From positions 124,001 to 188,000 of the forward strand of contig JAKSLH010000002.1 in NCBI GenBank assembly GCA_024401335.1: DNA of 64,000 nt, in the 5' to 3' direction. Source of the stretch: Bacteroidales bacterium (lineage in GTDB: Bacteria > Bacteroidota > Bacteroidia > Bacteroidales > Marinilabiliaceae). This document shows positions 53,252 to 63,456 of this stretch, piece by piece. The position numbers and the translations under genes are program-made. A model generated the notes under the pieces. It made no database searches and was not told the origin of the DNA. It saw only the letters and a list, made by a program, of their open reading frames with translations. Position 1 is the stretch's first letter; each line of letters begins with the position of its first letter.

Positions 53252-54007
53252 TTACCTTACTGTTATGCCATTGTTGCGGAGATAGTCCTTGAGTTCAGGA
53301 ATGCCTATTTCCTTATAGTGGAATATTGAAGCAGCCAGTCCGGCATCGGCTTTACCTAATGTGAAGACATCTTTGAAATGCTCCATCTTCCCGGCTCCGC
53401 CGGATGCTATGACTGGTATTGATAATTCTTCGCTGAGTCGTGCAAGTGCCTCGTTGGCAAATCCTTGCTTAACGCCGTCGTGGTTCATCGATGTGAAAAG
53501 TATCTCTCCGGCACCTCGTTCCTGTGCTTCCTTTGCCCATGTGAATAGGCGTTTCTCGGTAGGTATACGTCCTCCATTGACTGTTACCACCCATTCGCCA
53601 TTGTCCTCTAGTCGTGCGTCAATCGCTGCGACGACAAACTGACTTCCGAAGTTGTGGGCCATGTCATCGATAAGCTGTGGGTTGCGCACAGCAGATGAGT
53701 TGATAGATATCTTGTCAGCACCGGCATTGAGTAGGATGTCTGCGTCCTTGAGTTCGCTGATGCCGCCACCAACAGTAAACGGAATGTTGATGTTCTGCGC
53801 GATTCTTTCCACTAGGTCAGCAAACGTCTTCCTTCCTTCATGACTAGCAGTGATGTCAAGGAACACGAGTTCATCAGCACCCTGTTCGGCATACCATGCG
53901 CCGAGCTCAACAGGATCGCCTACCTCCTTTATGTTTACAAAGTTTACGCCCTTGACGGTCATGCCGTTTTTGATGTCGAGGCAAGGTATTATGCGTTTTG
54001 CTAACAT
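53252..54007 (-). CDS. hisF: Imidazole glycerol phosphate synthase subunit HisF
   Basis: Cyclase subunit that joins PRFAR with ammonia from HisH. The 251-residue (beta/alpha)8 barrel begins [15 protein letters not shown] with catalytic Asp, has [20 protein letters not shown] and the second Asp in [13 protein letters not shown], and [17 protein letters not shown] at 54007 is the family start. A -7 box (54026-54033) gives it its own promoter. HisH is not in the window. Confidence 0.96.
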   Translation of the reverse strand: MLAKRIIPCLDIKNGMTVKGVNFVNIKEVGDPVELGAWYAEQGADELVFLDITASHEGRKTFADLVERIAQNINIPFTVGGGISELKDADILLNAGADKISINSSAVRNPQLIDDMAHNFGSQFVVAAIDARLEDNGEWVVTVNGGRIPTEKRLFTWAKEAQERGAGEILFTSMNHDGVKQGFANEALARLSEELSIPVIASGGAGKMEHFKDVFTLGKADAGLAASIFHYKEIGIPELKDYLRNNGITVR

Positions 54008-54025
54008 TGTGTTTAATTTATGACG

Positions 54026-54033
54026 CAAAGATA
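54026..54033 (-). promoter_or_regulatory. hisF operon -7 box
   Basis: Minus-strand TATCTTTG 18 bases before the hisF ATG. Confidence 0.55.
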
Positions 54034-54056
54034 GTCATTTTTTTCAGATGTAGGCG

Positions 54057-56057
54057 TCACTTTTTGCTGAAATAGTCCGTAACTCTACTCGGACTTAACA
54101 TGTTCCATAAAGAAGCAACGGTCCATCCTGGAGCGAATATGTCGTTATAGAAGCCTTTGCCGTTGCGTCCGTAGTCCCATGTGGTATGCTGAACTACCTC
54201 AGGATAGAATCCTTCACGTCCGATGCCACACATCCTTCCGCTTACAGGCATAAGCTGCAGCATTGAGCTTTTTATGACAGAAGAGAAGTCGGCGAAGCGA
54301 GGTTCAGAGCGCTCCTGTGAAAGGAAGTCAAGGATAGTAGCAAATTCAAAGATATATACGTCGATATGGTTGTTTTCTACAGAGACATTGCCCCATCCGC
54401 GAGATTTGAATTGAAGATCGCCCAACATCTGGCTAGGAGCAAATGGAACATCCCAGGTATAATACCAAGATAACGCGAAGTAAGCTACAGTCTTCATTAC
54501 ATCTATATAGTGTTCACGTTCCTTGCCTTTTGTTACTTGGGTCAAATAATACAATGCCGTTGCGCCATAGAGAGATGCCTCCTTGTCTTCGCAGTCCGCA
54601 TCGAGAGTTGACGAGAAATAGTCGGCTGTTGCCACCAATTCCTTGTTGAAATAGACAGCAGTACGCTTAGCGCTTTCGAGATAACTTTTAGTCCCGAAAT
54701 ATTTATAGGCCATTGTCAATGGGAGAGTGGCACAAGGAGTGCTTCCTCCCGTAGGGTCTTTTATCTCTAGCTTGTCGTTGAACTTACGTGGAAAGCTGCC
54801 GTCGGCCTGTTGTAGCTTTGCGAAGTTGTCGAGTACGCCCTTGATCTTAGCTTCCCATTCTGGGTGCTTGCGTTTATGCTGCTTTTCATATTGCAGGTAA
54901 TACAGAATAGCCATTACGCCTTCTGATTGTCTTCGTATGCTGTATGTTTCATTTTCCCAGTTGTTGTCATAGTCGATGACATCGCGGAAGAATCCATTGG
55001 CAGAAAAACCGTGTTCGAGATATGAGTCGAAGATATTGCGGGCCATTTTGACCAGATCATCTCTGCCGTTGCTTTCGCCATATTCGAGAGCGTTATAGGC
55101 GTTGAGGAGTGTTCTTCCTACGAAGCCTACTTCGGCCGTTCCCACTGGGTCTGCTGTGATGCAACGGATGGCGCAACCAGAGAAATACTTGAGTTCATGA
55201 GTGTCGACATAGCTCCCTGTGAAGTATTTTGCCAGTGTTGCTTTGGCATTAGCGTTGTCGAGAGTGCCCATGACTTTTTGTGGCTTCATTGTGTCGTAGG
55301 AGTATTCCCATACTTTGGCTACGAACTCAGAATAGCTGTCTGCCTTACTGTTTATTATCTCCCAAGTCAGAGAGCAAGATTCACCTTTCTTCAGCATCTC
55401 AAAAGCCTTTACAGGATCGATAAGAGTCAGCTTACGGATATACCTCTTAGGTGCTTCTATATAAGGAAAACTGAATACTATGCTAGCCTTGCCATTTTCG
55501 TTTCTGAAGCCTGTAGAACCTACGGATGTCTTACCAGGCAAGGCAATGTCGCCAGACAGGTTTTGAGGAATACAGTCATCGCTACCTATTCCGGTATGCA
55601 TGATGGTGCAATAGCTTTTGTCTTTAGGATTGTAGATGCCTGTCAATGGCGTGCTGAGACGGTCTTCTCTTACCTCCCAACTATCACTTGTATGGAATGA
55701 AGGGGCTTCCTTCGGAGATCTGAGATTCTTGTGATACCAGAATCCAGGCATGTAGAATTCACATTCGCTATGGTTGGCGGAGTTTAAAACATATTGCTGG
55801 CTGATGTTGAAGTATATATCTTCACTAGCCTTTATCTCTACCGAGACGGTGGTCTTTTCACCCTTTGTGTCGATTGACTGCTTTATGCTTACAGGCAGAT
55901 CTTCTATATGTTTCAAAGAACCATCGTCTGTAGTTTGCAGTTCATAGGTTTTCGCCGGATTGCCAGGCGTCATAAGAGAAAGTGTACTCCTGATTTGGGT
56001 TTGCGCGTTAGCACATAGCGCTGCCATGGACAGGCAGAGCGTGTAAATGGTTTTCAT
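54057..56057 (-). CDS. Secreted glycosidase-like protein of unknown substrate
   Basis: A 666-residue secreted protein. Signal peptide about 1-19 (ending CANAQ). An N-terminal beta-sandwich-like half (about 20-250) is followed by a helical repeat region (about 280-660) with RRQSEGVMAILYYLQYEKQ, KLQQADGSFPRKFND and GATALYYLTQVTK, typical of an (alpha/alpha)6 toroid as in six-hairpin glycosidases. I cannot name a CAZy family or catalytic residues. It lies between hisA and hisF but has its own promoter (56086-56116). The ATG at 56057 opens the signal peptide. Confidence 0.78.
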   Translation of the reverse strand: MKTIYTLCLSMAALCANAQTQIRSTLSLMTPGNPAKTYELQTTDDGSLKHIEDLPVSIKQSIDTKGEKTTVSVEIKASEDIYFNISQQYVLNSANHSECEFYMPGFWYHKNLRSPKEAPSFHTSDSWEVREDRLSTPLTGIYNPKDKSYCTIMHTGIGSDDCIPQNLSGDIALPGKTSVGSTGFRNENGKASIVFSFPYIEAPKRYIRKLTLIDPVKAFEMLKKGESCSLTWEIINSKADSYSEFVAKVWEYSYDTMKPQKVMGTLDNANAKATLAKYFTGSYVDTHELKYFSGCAIRCITADPVGTAEVGFVGRTLLNAYNALEYGESNGRDDLVKMARNIFDSYLEHGFSANGFFRDVIDYDNNWENETYSIRRQSEGVMAILYYLQYEKQHKRKHPEWEAKIKGVLDNFAKLQQADGSFPRKFNDKLEIKDPTGGSTPCATLPLTMAYKYFGTKSYLESAKRTAVYFNKELVATADYFSSTLDADCEDKEASLYGATALYYLTQVTKGKEREHYIDVMKTVAYFALSWYYTWDVPFAPSQMLGDLQFKSRGWGNVSVENNHIDVYIFEFATILDFLSQERSEPRFADFSSVIKSSMLQLMPVSGRMCGIGREGFYPEVVQHTTWDYGRNGKGFYNDIFAPGWTVASLWNMLSPSRVTDYFSKK

Positions 56058-56085
56058 GATATGATGTGTTTTCGTTTGTATGACA

Positions 56086-56116
56086 CAAATATACGGAAAT
56101 ATCAATCGAAAACAAA
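56086..56116 (-). promoter_or_regulatory. Promoter of the secreted glycosidase-like gene
   Basis: Minus-strand TTTG (56113-56116), a 19-base spacer and TATATTTG (56086-56093), a near-perfect Bacteroidetes promoter placed directly after the hisA terminator stem. Confidence 0.8.
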
Positions 56117-56153
56117 GCAAGCAGCGCTTCTTGATAATAAGAAACGCTGCTTG
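56107..56153 (-). terminator. hisA terminator
   Basis: A 15-bp stem with one GU pair on the minus strand (56139-56153 with 56118-56132, caagcagcgtttctt / aagaagcgctgcttg) followed by tttgttttcg. It overlaps the -33 element of the next promoter. Confidence 0.8.
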
Positions 56154-56177
56154 TTATGCTAGTCTTAGTGTCAGTCG

Positions 56178-56894
56178 TTATAGGAACTCTGCCAATTGCT
56201 TCATCGTAATACGGTTCTCATATATTGCCTTGCCGATGATGACCGCAGGAACTCCTTTGGCTTGAAGCTGATAGAGGTCGTCGATACAGCTTACTCCGCC
56301 GCTAGCAACGACCCATAGGTCGGGAATTGCATCGAGCATTTCACGGTAGAGGTCTACCGCTGGGCCCTGGAGCATTCCGTCGCGACTGATATCTGTGCAG
56401 ATCACCTTGCGAATGCCTTTTTCGTAGTATGACTTAACGAAGCTCATCAGTTCTGCATCTGTGTCTTCAAGCCATCCTGTAACAGCTACTTTACGGTCTT
56501 TTACGTCGGCACCGAGGATGATCTTCTCAGAACCATATTTCTCTATCCATCCACTAAATTCCGCTGGATTTTTTACAGCTATGCTGCCTCCTGTGACCAT
56601 AGATGCTCCGCAATCGAAAGCTATGTTGAGGTCCTCCGTTGTCTTGAGGCCTCCGCCGAAGTCAACAGTGAGTTTTGTTGCCTGAGTTATAGCCTTGAGA
56701 GCCGCGTGGTTGACGATATGTCCTGCTTTTGCACCGTCGAGATCGACGAGATGAAGCCTTTTGACGCCGTTGTCTTCGAACATCTTGGCAACCTCTACAG
56801 GATTCTCGTTATACACCTTCTTGGTGTCGTAGTCACCCTTGCTCAGACGGACACATTTGCCGCCTATCATATCTATTGCTGGTATTATCTCCAT
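56178..56894 (-). CDS. hisA: ProFAR isomerase HisA
   Basis: Amadori isomerisation in histidine synthesis. The 238-residue barrel has [19 protein letters not shown] with catalytic Asp, DFGGGLKT, and the second Asp in [15 protein letters not shown]. It follows the acyl ligase fusion gene by 5 bases and ends at a terminator, so it is transcribed with the ligase and not with hisF. Confidence 0.95.
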   Translation of the reverse strand: MEIIPAIDMIGGKCVRLSKGDYDTKKVYNENPVEVAKMFEDNGVKRLHLVDLDGAKAGHIVNHAALKAITQATKLTVDFGGGLKTTEDLNIAFDCGASMVTGGSIAVKNPAEFSGWIEKYGSEKIILGADVKDRKVAVTGWLEDTDAELMSFVKSYYEKGIRKVICTDISRDGMLQGPAVDLYREMLDAIPDLWVVASGGVSCIDDLYQLQAKGVPAVIIGKAIYENRITMKQLAEFL

Positions 56895-56899
56895 CTTCT

Positions 56900-59380
56900 T
56901 TAACCTACCATCTGGTTCTTTTCTATCTCGCGATATACGTTGTCAGTGAGCTTCTCGTATGTAGAAGTGTTTCGCTTGTTTGGATATATCGGATCAAGGA
57001 ATTCAACCTGCACCTTATGAGGACGAGGAACGATAGTGCCCTTTGGCATAGCGTCGAAGGCACCCTTGATAGATACCGGTACAACTGGCACGTTGAGCTC
57101 TTTTGAGAGAATAGCGAATGTCTTTTTGAATTCACCCAACTTGCCGTTGAGAGTACGGGTTCCTTCTGGGAAGATGATGACGTTCTTCTTCTTCTTGAGT
57201 GCCTCGGCTAATTTCTGTATAGAATCCTTTACATTCGACATGTCGAGGATTATGACGTTATGTCTGTTGGCTATGAACTTGAGCAACGGACGCTTTACGT
57301 GCTGCTCCTTGGCGTAGAAGTATGTGTTGCGAATCATTCTATACTTCAAGAAAGACATTACAAACATACCGTCGAGGAAAGACTGGTGGTTAGGAGCAAT
57401 GATACATGGACCTTCTGGTATGTTTTCAACACCCTTGCCAGTCATCTTGAAGTAGAGCTGGAAGAATAGCTTAGATATCTTTACAAATATGCCACCGGTG
57501 AACCATGTTTCAGGGAGTCGTATGTTAGTGTGCTCCTTAAGAATCTTCTTCCAGTCGATCTTTTCAACCTCGATACGAGTCTTGTAGTCGGACACGTATT
57601 CAGCCATGTCGCTGATAGTCTTGAAGCTAGTGATCTGGTCTGTAGTAATCTCCATGCCGAATGTTGACTGGAGGAATACCTGCAGACCAACCTTGTCGAG
57701 TGAGTCGAAAGCCAGGTCGAGTTCGATGTGGTCGGTAGGCTTTACCTTGCAACGTTTCTCTTCCTGTATGTAATTCTTAATAACTCGGTATTCTTCAAGG
57801 TCTGGTTCGACAACAACAGTCTCCTTGTTGTCGATGGCGTCCTTCTGAGTGAGGAGGGCTGGCAACTTGAATCGCTGCAATTTGTCGAGCTTGGTACGTG
57901 GAAGGTCGCCTCTATACACGAAGAGGCTCATAAGCTTCTTATATGGAGCGACGGTCTGATTGTATGGTTCGAGTACCTCAAGTTTCAGGGCCTGTTCTAC
58001 TTCTTCATCACTTAATGAAGCTGCCCATTCCTTCTGAGGAACAATGATAGCCCTCAGCATGTCGCCATCCTGAATGACGCCAGCTTCTTTTACATACTGC
58101 TGATAGTTTTCAAGTTTGAACTCTATCTCGTTAGGATTTACGTTTTTGCCATTAGAAAGGACAATAATCTCTTTCCTTCTGCCAGTAATCACGAGACGTC
58201 CATGGTCGTCAAGATAGCCAAGGTCGCCTGTATACAACCATCCGTCCTTCAGTATGTCTGCTGTTTCTTCTGGTCTGTTGTAGTAACCCTGCATTATGTT
58301 CTTGCCCTTAGCGCAAACCTCACCGTCGCGTATCTCAACTTTGACAGAAGGCATTGGCTGGCCAGAGCATCCTGGGCAGATGTCATCAGGACGGGTAAAT
58401 GAGATCATAGGAGCAGCCTCTGTCATGCCGTAACCTTCAAGCACATCAAGGCCAATGGTCTTCAGACCCTCACCGATTTCCTTGTCAAGAGCAGCGCCAC
58501 CGCTTACGCAGTAAGTAATCTTGCCACCCATCTTTGTTCTTACAGACTTGAATATAGTCCTTGACAATGTCCTGCTCCCGACAGCCGCACACAGCTTAAA
58601 GAGCATTCTTGTCACAAAGTTGGCGTCGATCTTGTTTTTAATGCCTTTGTATAAAGTAGACCATAGGCGAGGTACGCCGATGATGATAGCAATCTGGTTG
58701 TTTTGTAGAGTGGCCATGATGTCGCCAGCCGCCATAGAAGGAGCGAATGCTACACCACCACCTGCTACCAAAGGAGCGACAAGTGACCCGACGAGTGGCA
58801 GTACATGGTGAAGAGGCAGTAATACCATTGTCCTGCGTTCTTCATTGAAAATTGGCACCTCCTGTGATACAGCCCTGATGTTGGCATTCATGTTTTCAAA
58901 TGAAAGCATAACGCCTTTAGGAGAGCCGGTTGTGCCGGAAGTATAGATGATGAGTGCGGTGTCGTCTGGTTCGAACTTAATGTCGGCCTTTTCACCTTTG
59001 AGTTCAACTTGCTCGAAGTCATCGATGATGTTTATAGGAGTGTCATCTCTTTGAGCTTCGTTCATAGCCTGCTTGGCGAGTTCAAGTTTTTCTCTTGAGA
59101 CCCAGATGCATTCAGGCTTGCAGTCGTTTAATATATAGGCAATATCATGTGCTGTAGAAGCGGCGTCGACAGGTACGGCAATACCTCTGTTGAGCCAGAT
59201 AGAAAAGAGTGCGTATGCCCAGCCCTCACGGTTTTCGCTGAGTATGATCGTCTTAGGCTTGTTGTCACCGACTTGTTTTGGTGAAAACTCCGCATACATG
59301 CTGATCCTTACAAGCATCTCGGAGTAGCTGATCTTACGATCGCCAACGGCCATAGCCGTTTTGTTGAAGTCTTTTATCAT
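56900..59380 (-). CDS. Acyl-AMP ligase / acyl carrier protein / acyltransferase fusion
   Basis: An 826-residue three-part protein. Residues about 1-520: AMP-forming acyl ligase ([36 protein letters not shown], the C-terminal catalytic Lys in [10 protein letters not shown]). About 545-620: acyl carrier protein with the phosphopantetheine Ser in [11 protein letters not shown]. About 645-826: PlsC/AGPAT acyltransferase with NHQSFLDG and FPEGTRT. It can in principle activate a free acid, load it on its own carrier and transfer it to a lipid or other acceptor. The order is the reverse of Escherichia coli Aas, which also lacks the ACP. Start at 59380 ([10 protein letters not shown]), since a -7 box lies inside the longer form. 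hisA follows after 5 bases. Confidence 0.88.
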   Translation of the reverse strand: MIKDFNKTAMAVGDRKISYSEMLVRISMYAEFSPKQVGDNKPKTIILSENREGWAYALFSIWLNRGIAVPVDAASTAHDIAYILNDCKPECIWVSREKLELAKQAMNEAQRDDTPINIIDDFEQVELKGEKADIKFEPDDTALIIYTSGTTGSPKGVMLSFENMNANIRAVSQEVPIFNEERRTMVLLPLHHVLPLVGSLVAPLVAGGGVAFAPSMAAGDIMATLQNNQIAIIIGVPRLWSTLYKGIKNKIDANFVTRMLFKLCAAVGSRTLSRTIFKSVRTKMGGKITYCVSGGAALDKEIGEGLKTIGLDVLEGYGMTEAAPMISFTRPDDICPGCSGQPMPSVKVEIRDGEVCAKGKNIMQGYYNRPEETADILKDGWLYTGDLGYLDDHGRLVITGRRKEIIVLSNGKNVNPNEIEFKLENYQQYVKEAGVIQDGDMLRAIIVPQKEWAASLSDEEVEQALKLEVLEPYNQTVAPYKKLMSLFVYRGDLPRTKLDKLQRFKLPALLTQKDAIDNKETVVVEPDLEEYRVIKNYIQEEKRCKVKPTDHIELDLAFDSLDKVGLQVFLQSTFGMEITTDQITSFKTISDMAEYVSDYKTRIEVEKIDWKKILKEHTNIRLPETWFTGGIFVKISKLFFQLYFKMTGKGVENIPEGPCIIAPNHQSFLDGMFVMSFLKYRMIRNTYFYAKEQHVKRPLLKFIANRHNVIILDMSNVKDSIQKLAEALKKKKNVIIFPEGTRTLNGKLGEFKKTFAILSKELNVPVVPVSIKGAFDAMPKGTIVPRPHKVQVEFLDPIYPNKRNTSTYEKLTDNVYREIEKNQMVG

Positions 59381-59408
59381 CTTACACGTTTTAGTGACTA
59401 TGATAATG

Positions 59409-59416
59409 CAAAGGTA
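59409..59416 (-). promoter_or_regulatory. -7 box of the acyl ligase-hisA operon
   Basis: Minus-strand TACCTTTG 29 bases before the ATG at 59380. Confidence 0.55.
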
Positions 59417-59778
59417 CAAAAATAATACCAAGTAGATTGCCTTTTTGTTCCATAAATGCTATTTCATGTTCTACAACATCGTATGTTGATAAGGTTCCTA
59501 CGGTCAGGGTGTGGAGTGTTCATTGATGAAATAGGTGTGTCGCCACTTTTACTGTTTGGCACAGTTGTTGTTCATGGGAAGTTAAAAAGTAGTCTAGAAG
59601 ACGAAAAAACAAAACCTTTTGGATATAAGGTCGTAATAATAACCAAAAGATAGCCCCTGCCTATTTTTAGGCAAAGATGACTAAGGGATTAACATCCCAT
59701 TGTAGTATATGAAGTTTAATAGACGAATAAAACAAGCTGGTAAAGTATTGTTTCTGATGTCACAAATGAGTAGATAGG
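59417..59778. other. Intergenic region without a recognised gene
   Basis: About 360 bases. One 65-codon ORF on the plus strand has no signal, motif or promoter and is not called. A short gcctatttttaggc hairpin near 59660 is the only structure seen. Confidence 0.5.
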
Positions 59779-60288
59779 ATGAAGAAGTTTTTAATCGTAG
59801 CATTGTTGGCTCTTGTTGCTAACATCAATATGTTTGCACAGGATGACAATAAGATGTATACCGCATTTATCGTGAATGTGGCTCGTAATATTGCGTGGAA
59901 TGGTCTTGAACAGGATGCTGATTTCATTGTTAGCGTAATGGGAAATGACAAGCTCTGTGCTTCGTTGTCAGCTAAGCTTAATGATAAGTTCATCGGATTT
60001 CATAAGGTGATTGTCAAGAGTGCCTCAACGACTTCAGAGGTCAGCTCAAGCAGCATGGTTGTCATGAGCAAATCGGTATATAAGTTGATGCCACAGATTG
60101 CTAATGATATAAAGAGTAAGCCATGTGTTATCATAGCTTGTTCAAAAGATCAGTGTACTAATGGTGCAGACCTTTCGCTCTACAATGCAGGTGATAAGCT
60201 TAGCTTCCAGCTCAGTGACGGACGCATCAAGCAGCACGGTTTGGCTGTGAGTGCTAAGCTCCGTGATCTTGGTGAGATAGTAGATTAA
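59779..60288 (+). CDS. YfiR/DUF4154-like periplasmic protein
   Basis: A 169-residue protein with a signal peptide (about 1-20, ending NMFAQ). The pattern YTAFIVNVARNIAWNG, DFIVSVMGNDKLCASLSAKL and the C-terminal SFQLSDGRIKQHGLAVSAKLRDLG matches the DUF4154 fold, whose best-known member YfiR is a periplasmic brake on the diguanylate cyclase YfiN. No such cyclase is adjacent here, so the partner is unknown. It ends at a terminator that overlaps the convergent nuclease gene. Confidence 0.8.
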   Translation: MKKFLIVALLALVANINMFAQDDNKMYTAFIVNVARNIAWNGLEQDADFIVSVMGNDKLCASLSAKLNDKFIGFHKVIVKSASTTSEVSSSSMVVMSKSVYKLMPQIANDIKSKPCVIIACSKDQCTNGADLSLYNAGDKLSFQLSDGRIKQHGLAVSAKLRDLGEIVD

Positions 60289-60302
60289 TGTTTTCTGATA
60301 TA

Positions 60303-61115
60303 TCAATGCCGCATATCTTGGGTATGCGGCTTTTTTTGTGCCGTAAAGTCATCTCTGTCGCCGTTGGCCTCAATAATATCTTCTATGTCGTCAGGAAGAG
60401 CCGGGAAGAAATCATAGCCGGTCATTCTCTCTATTTCATCAACAGAGTTGATATACATGTCGCGTTTCTTTGGCTGGACAGCTCCTGTGTCGTTCTTGCA
60501 GATGAATCCTATTGCGGCAGGCTTGTCGCCAAGGTGAAGGATGACTTTGAAGAAGGCTGATGGGATAGGCAGGCGGTTAAGGTACTGCTGGTCTTTTCTA
60601 GGAAACATGGGGCCGCAGACTACATATACGTCTCCATAATGTTCTGCCCAACGACGAGTATCCATCTCCATCTGGTTCCATAGACCGGAGTTTAGTCGAC
60701 CACTTTGTGGACAGCAGTTGGTCAGCAAGAAAGACTCTCCCATGGCTATAGAGTCCCATTTGCAGTCGCCAGCAGGACACATGTGGCCGCGTGACATCTT
60801 TATCTTGCCACAACCTTTGTAGTCTTCGGGTAATGCTCTTGGAGCTGGAACATCGGTGTCCTCGTGAAACCCATTCCCTTTCCTTTCGTAGGGACCGTTG
60901 GTATGGTCGGCGGTAAGGTGCCATGCTACCCAGTTGGGCTGCATTGTCTCTTTGTTGTAGGATACAATATATCCGCGTCTGAACAATATTTGCTCTGGTA
61001 TGTCAGCTCGAGGAGCCGGCATCTCGATATATTCCGAGTAGCCTTTTGATGTATTGAAAGACAAGCCGATGATGGCGCATACCACCATCAGCATTCCAGC
61101 TATTGAGATTCTCAT
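60303..61115 (-). CDS. DNA/RNA non-specific endonuclease (NUC1 family), exported
   Basis: A 270-residue nuclease. N-terminal signal or anchor helix (MRISIAGMLMVVCAIIGLSF), then the beta-beta-alpha metal domain: NWVAWHLTADHTNG, the active site SRGHMCPAGDCKW (the family motif is DRGH, here SRGH with the His kept) and the metal Asn in LWNQMEMDTRRW. Probably degrades extracellular nucleic acid for nutrition or defence. ATG at 61115 is preferred. Gap to pncB upstream is 11 bases. Confidence 0.9.
   Translation of the reverse strand: MRISIAGMLMVVCAIIGLSFNTSKGYSEYIEMPAPRADIPEQILFRRGYIVSYNKETMQPNWVAWHLTADHTNGPYERKGNGFHEDTDVPAPRALPEDYKGCGKIKMSRGHMCPAGDCKWDSIAMGESFLLTNCCPQSGRLNSGLWNQMEMDTRRWAEHYGDVYVVCGPMFPRKDQQYLNRLPIPSAFFKVILHLGDKPAAIGFICKNDTGAVQPKKRDMYINSVDEIERMTGYDFFPALPDDIEDIIEANGDRDDFTAQKKPHTQDMRH
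60308..60337 (+). terminator. DUF4154 gene terminator
   Basis: An 8-bp stem (60308-60315 gccgcata with 60323-60330 tatgcggc) and seven Ts. It lies inside the last codons of the convergent nuclease gene. Confidence 0.8.
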
Positions 61116-61126
61116 GTTGTTGCCTG

Positions 61127-62404
61127 TTAGTGTTTCATTCGCCACTCTATGGTGCGCTTGAGGAAGTCGATGTATTCAGGGTTTCTGCACATATTCTTTC
61201 CATCGGCATCAGAAAGCTTGGCTACGTCGCTACCATTGATTATCGCTGTCTTGGCAACGATGTTGAGAGGCTTTATCCCTTGCGGAGCAGACCACCACGT
61301 GCCTATGCCGAAGGCTACTTTAGCTTTGCCTCTGAAGTATTTGTTGATAGTGGTGGCTGTTTCACCGTTAAGTCCGTCGCTGAAGAGGAGGGTCTTAGTC
61401 GTTGGGTCGATCCCCAGTGACTTATAGTGTGCAATCATCTTGTCACCCCATGCTAAAGGGTCGCCTGAATCATGACGGACACCGCTGAACAGGTTGGAGA
61501 AGGTTCGCTGGAAATCCTTCAGGAAGCAGTCTGTCGTTATAGTGTCAGTAAGTGCTATTCCATTCCATGTGCCATATTCCTTAACCCATGAGTCGAGTGC
61601 ATATTTGTTGGAATAGGCTGGGTTATACTCGGGATGTCCTTGGCCTACAGACATGATGAACTCGTGAGCCATTGTTCCTGCGGCATTGAGATTGTGCTTC
61701 ATGGCAAGATGCACATTGGATGTGCCCATGAAACCGCTGATGCCAGATTCTTTGAGTTCCTTGATGACATGGTCTTGTGCCTCGTAGCTCAGTCGTCGTC
61801 GCGCTCCGAATTCGCTGAATACGCCAATGTCGTATTTGCCATCCTTTATATCCCTTATCTTACATTGTGTCTCCTCCTTGAATTTGTTGAGAAGGTCGTC
61901 GTAGTCATAATGGTTGCGGTAGTATGTCTCGGCAGTTATCTCAAGAACAGGTATCTCGTAGTAGGAGATATATTCCTGAACACCTGAGAAATGTATTTCG
62001 ATGCCCGAGTCTCCCTTCTCTTCTAGCTGGAAGTCCTCTATACGTGGATGCCAGAAAGAGAGGAAGTTGGTGTAATTGTCCTGAATCCAAGGGAATCGGC
62101 TGTTCATGAAGGCAAGCTCATCGGCGTCGAACCTTAGAGCGCAATAAGCTCGAAGCTGGTTGTATATTTCTTCAAAGTCGGCATGAGTATATGGTTCATG
62201 AATCTTGTCATGGCCCACATTGCGTGCCTTAAAGTCCCAGATGGCATGGTCGCTGGCCCATTGATGGTGATAAACCTGTCCCATACTGAACTTATACAGG
62301 TCAGTGTCGATAAGCGACTTCACCATAGGAGAAAATCTCAGATTAAATGCGCTCTTTACATGCTCTTCATCTCTTGTTGCCTTTCCGTTAATTAACCAAC
62401 TCAT
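61127..62404 (-). CDS. pncB: Nicotinate phosphoribosyltransferase
   Basis: First step of the Preiss-Handler NAD salvage route, ATP-assisted. The 425-residue protein has LIDTDLYKFSMGQVYHH, EFGARRRLSYEAQD, FMGTSNVHLAMK, GVRHDSGDPLAWGDK with substrate-binding residues and the C-terminal FGIGTWW. The following nuclease starts 11 bases away and could release nucleotides, though the link may be chance. Confidence 0.95.
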   Translation of the reverse strand: MSWLINGKATRDEEHVKSAFNLRFSPMVKSLIDTDLYKFSMGQVYHHQWASDHAIWDFKARNVGHDKIHEPYTHADFEEIYNQLRAYCALRFDADELAFMNSRFPWIQDNYTNFLSFWHPRIEDFQLEEKGDSGIEIHFSGVQEYISYYEIPVLEITAETYYRNHYDYDDLLNKFKEETQCKIRDIKDGKYDIGVFSEFGARRRLSYEAQDHVIKELKESGISGFMGTSNVHLAMKHNLNAAGTMAHEFIMSVGQGHPEYNPAYSNKYALDSWVKEYGTWNGIALTDTITTDCFLKDFQRTFSNLFSGVRHDSGDPLAWGDKMIAHYKSLGIDPTTKTLLFSDGLNGETATTINKYFRGKAKVAFGIGTWWSAPQGIKPLNIVAKTAIINGSDVAKLSDADGKNMCRNPEYIDFLKRTIEWRMKH

Positions 62405-62426
62405 CTGGATATGTTTTTAGAAGTGA

Positions 62427-63128
62427 TTATTCTTTATTTGTTGCTGGTCGTTTTGCATACCATAGCCATAACCAATATACGACAGAAAGTACTATTATGG
62501 TTATAGAAATCGCATTGCGATCTATATAAGCATCTCGCATAAAGAAGTTGAAAAGGATATGGAAGCAGGAAGCCATCATTATGCTTCGGGTGGTTTTCAT
62601 TATGAAACTTATGCCATAGCAGCCACCTATGATGGTAGCAAGCTGGATGATGCTGGACAAGAGTGAAGCGTTGAAGTTAAGATGCCACATCCACCACAAA
62701 GGAGCAATTATCAATGGTATGATCCAGTCATTGACGCCCATCTTCTCCAGTTCATTCTGCATATATCCTCGCCAGCCAGTCTCCTCAAGAAATCCGTAGG
62801 CAAGAAGCACGCACATGCTGATTGTCGCGCTTATTTCTGGAGCATAGACAATGTCATATATAGCGAACAGAGCGATAGGAGCAGTCCATGAGAGCAGTGA
62901 CTTCTTCACAGATAATCCTGTGATGCTATATTCGGTCTTTCGTCGTAGGATGAAGAAGCAGAACAATGCTCCAATAAATGGGCCTAACCCGCCAGTGAGC
63001 CTTATGAGGTGCATATAATAGATGCTTATGCTCATGCCATCGAGAGAGTCGATGTAAAGCTTATAGGCATATCGCAGTACTACCGCTATGAAATAAAAGA
63101 TGATTAGTGAGATGATAGACTTCTTCAT
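62427..63128 (-). CDS. CPBP-family intramembrane protease
   Basis: A 233-residue membrane protein with about seven helices. It carries the glutamic protease motifs EETGWRGYM (EExxxR, about residue 140) and WHLNFN (HxxxN). Family members include CAAX-type proteases and bacteriocin self-immunity proteins. A second CPBP gene lies 450 bases upstream, with a decayed lipoprotein gene in between. Confidence 0.88.
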   Translation of the reverse strand: MKKSIISLIIFYFIAVVLRYAYKLYIDSLDGMSISIYYMHLIRLTGGLGPFIGALFCFFILRRKTEYSITGLSVKKSLLSWTAPIALFAIYDIVYAPEISATISMCVLLAYGFLEETGWRGYMQNELEKMGVNDWIIPLIIAPLWWMWHLNFNASLLSSIIQLATIIGGCYGISFIMKTTRSIMMASCFHILFNFFMRDAYIDRNAISITIIVLSVVYWLWLWYAKRPATNKE

Positions 63129-63139
63129 AGATTCATAGG

Positions 63140-63454
63140 TTACTCTTGTATGTGTATTTGTTTGATAAACTCCTCGCTCATGATGTGCATGCCTTTCTGC
63201 CTTGCCATGTCATTATAGAGAGTGATAAATTCCGTAGGATTATCAAAAGAGGTCAGCAGCTTGTCTCTCATTCCGCAGGCTGCTATCAGGCGAACTATGT
63301 GTCTCCCGTTAGGGTGACCGCCCATAGGAAACAGGCCAGATGCCTTGTCGAGATATTCGTCACTACCTAGTTCGTTATTGCCATATAGTATAGTCAGTGA
63401 GTCAAGTGTAGCCATCTTTTGTGATGTGTTCTCTACCGCTTCATTATAGCCCAT
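63140..63454 (-). pseudogene. C-terminal remnant of a putative DUF5700-like zinc peptidase
   Basis: A 104-residue ORF. YLDKASGLFPMGGHPNGRHIVRLIAACGM and LLTSFDNPTEFITLYNDMARQK resemble the C-terminal part of large putative zinc peptidases (DUF5700 type), but the HExxH part is missing. It has no signal peptide of its own. Just upstream in another frame is a 38-codon lipoprotein N-terminus (63457-63573). The pair looks like one lipoprotein gene that lost its middle. It could still be a real small protein; the family call is tentative. Confidence 0.5.
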
Positions 63455-63456
63455 TC

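Noticed and set aside
59456-59653. 65-codon plus-strand ORF as a gene
   Set aside because: No promoter box, signal or recognisable motif, and composition unlike the neighbours.
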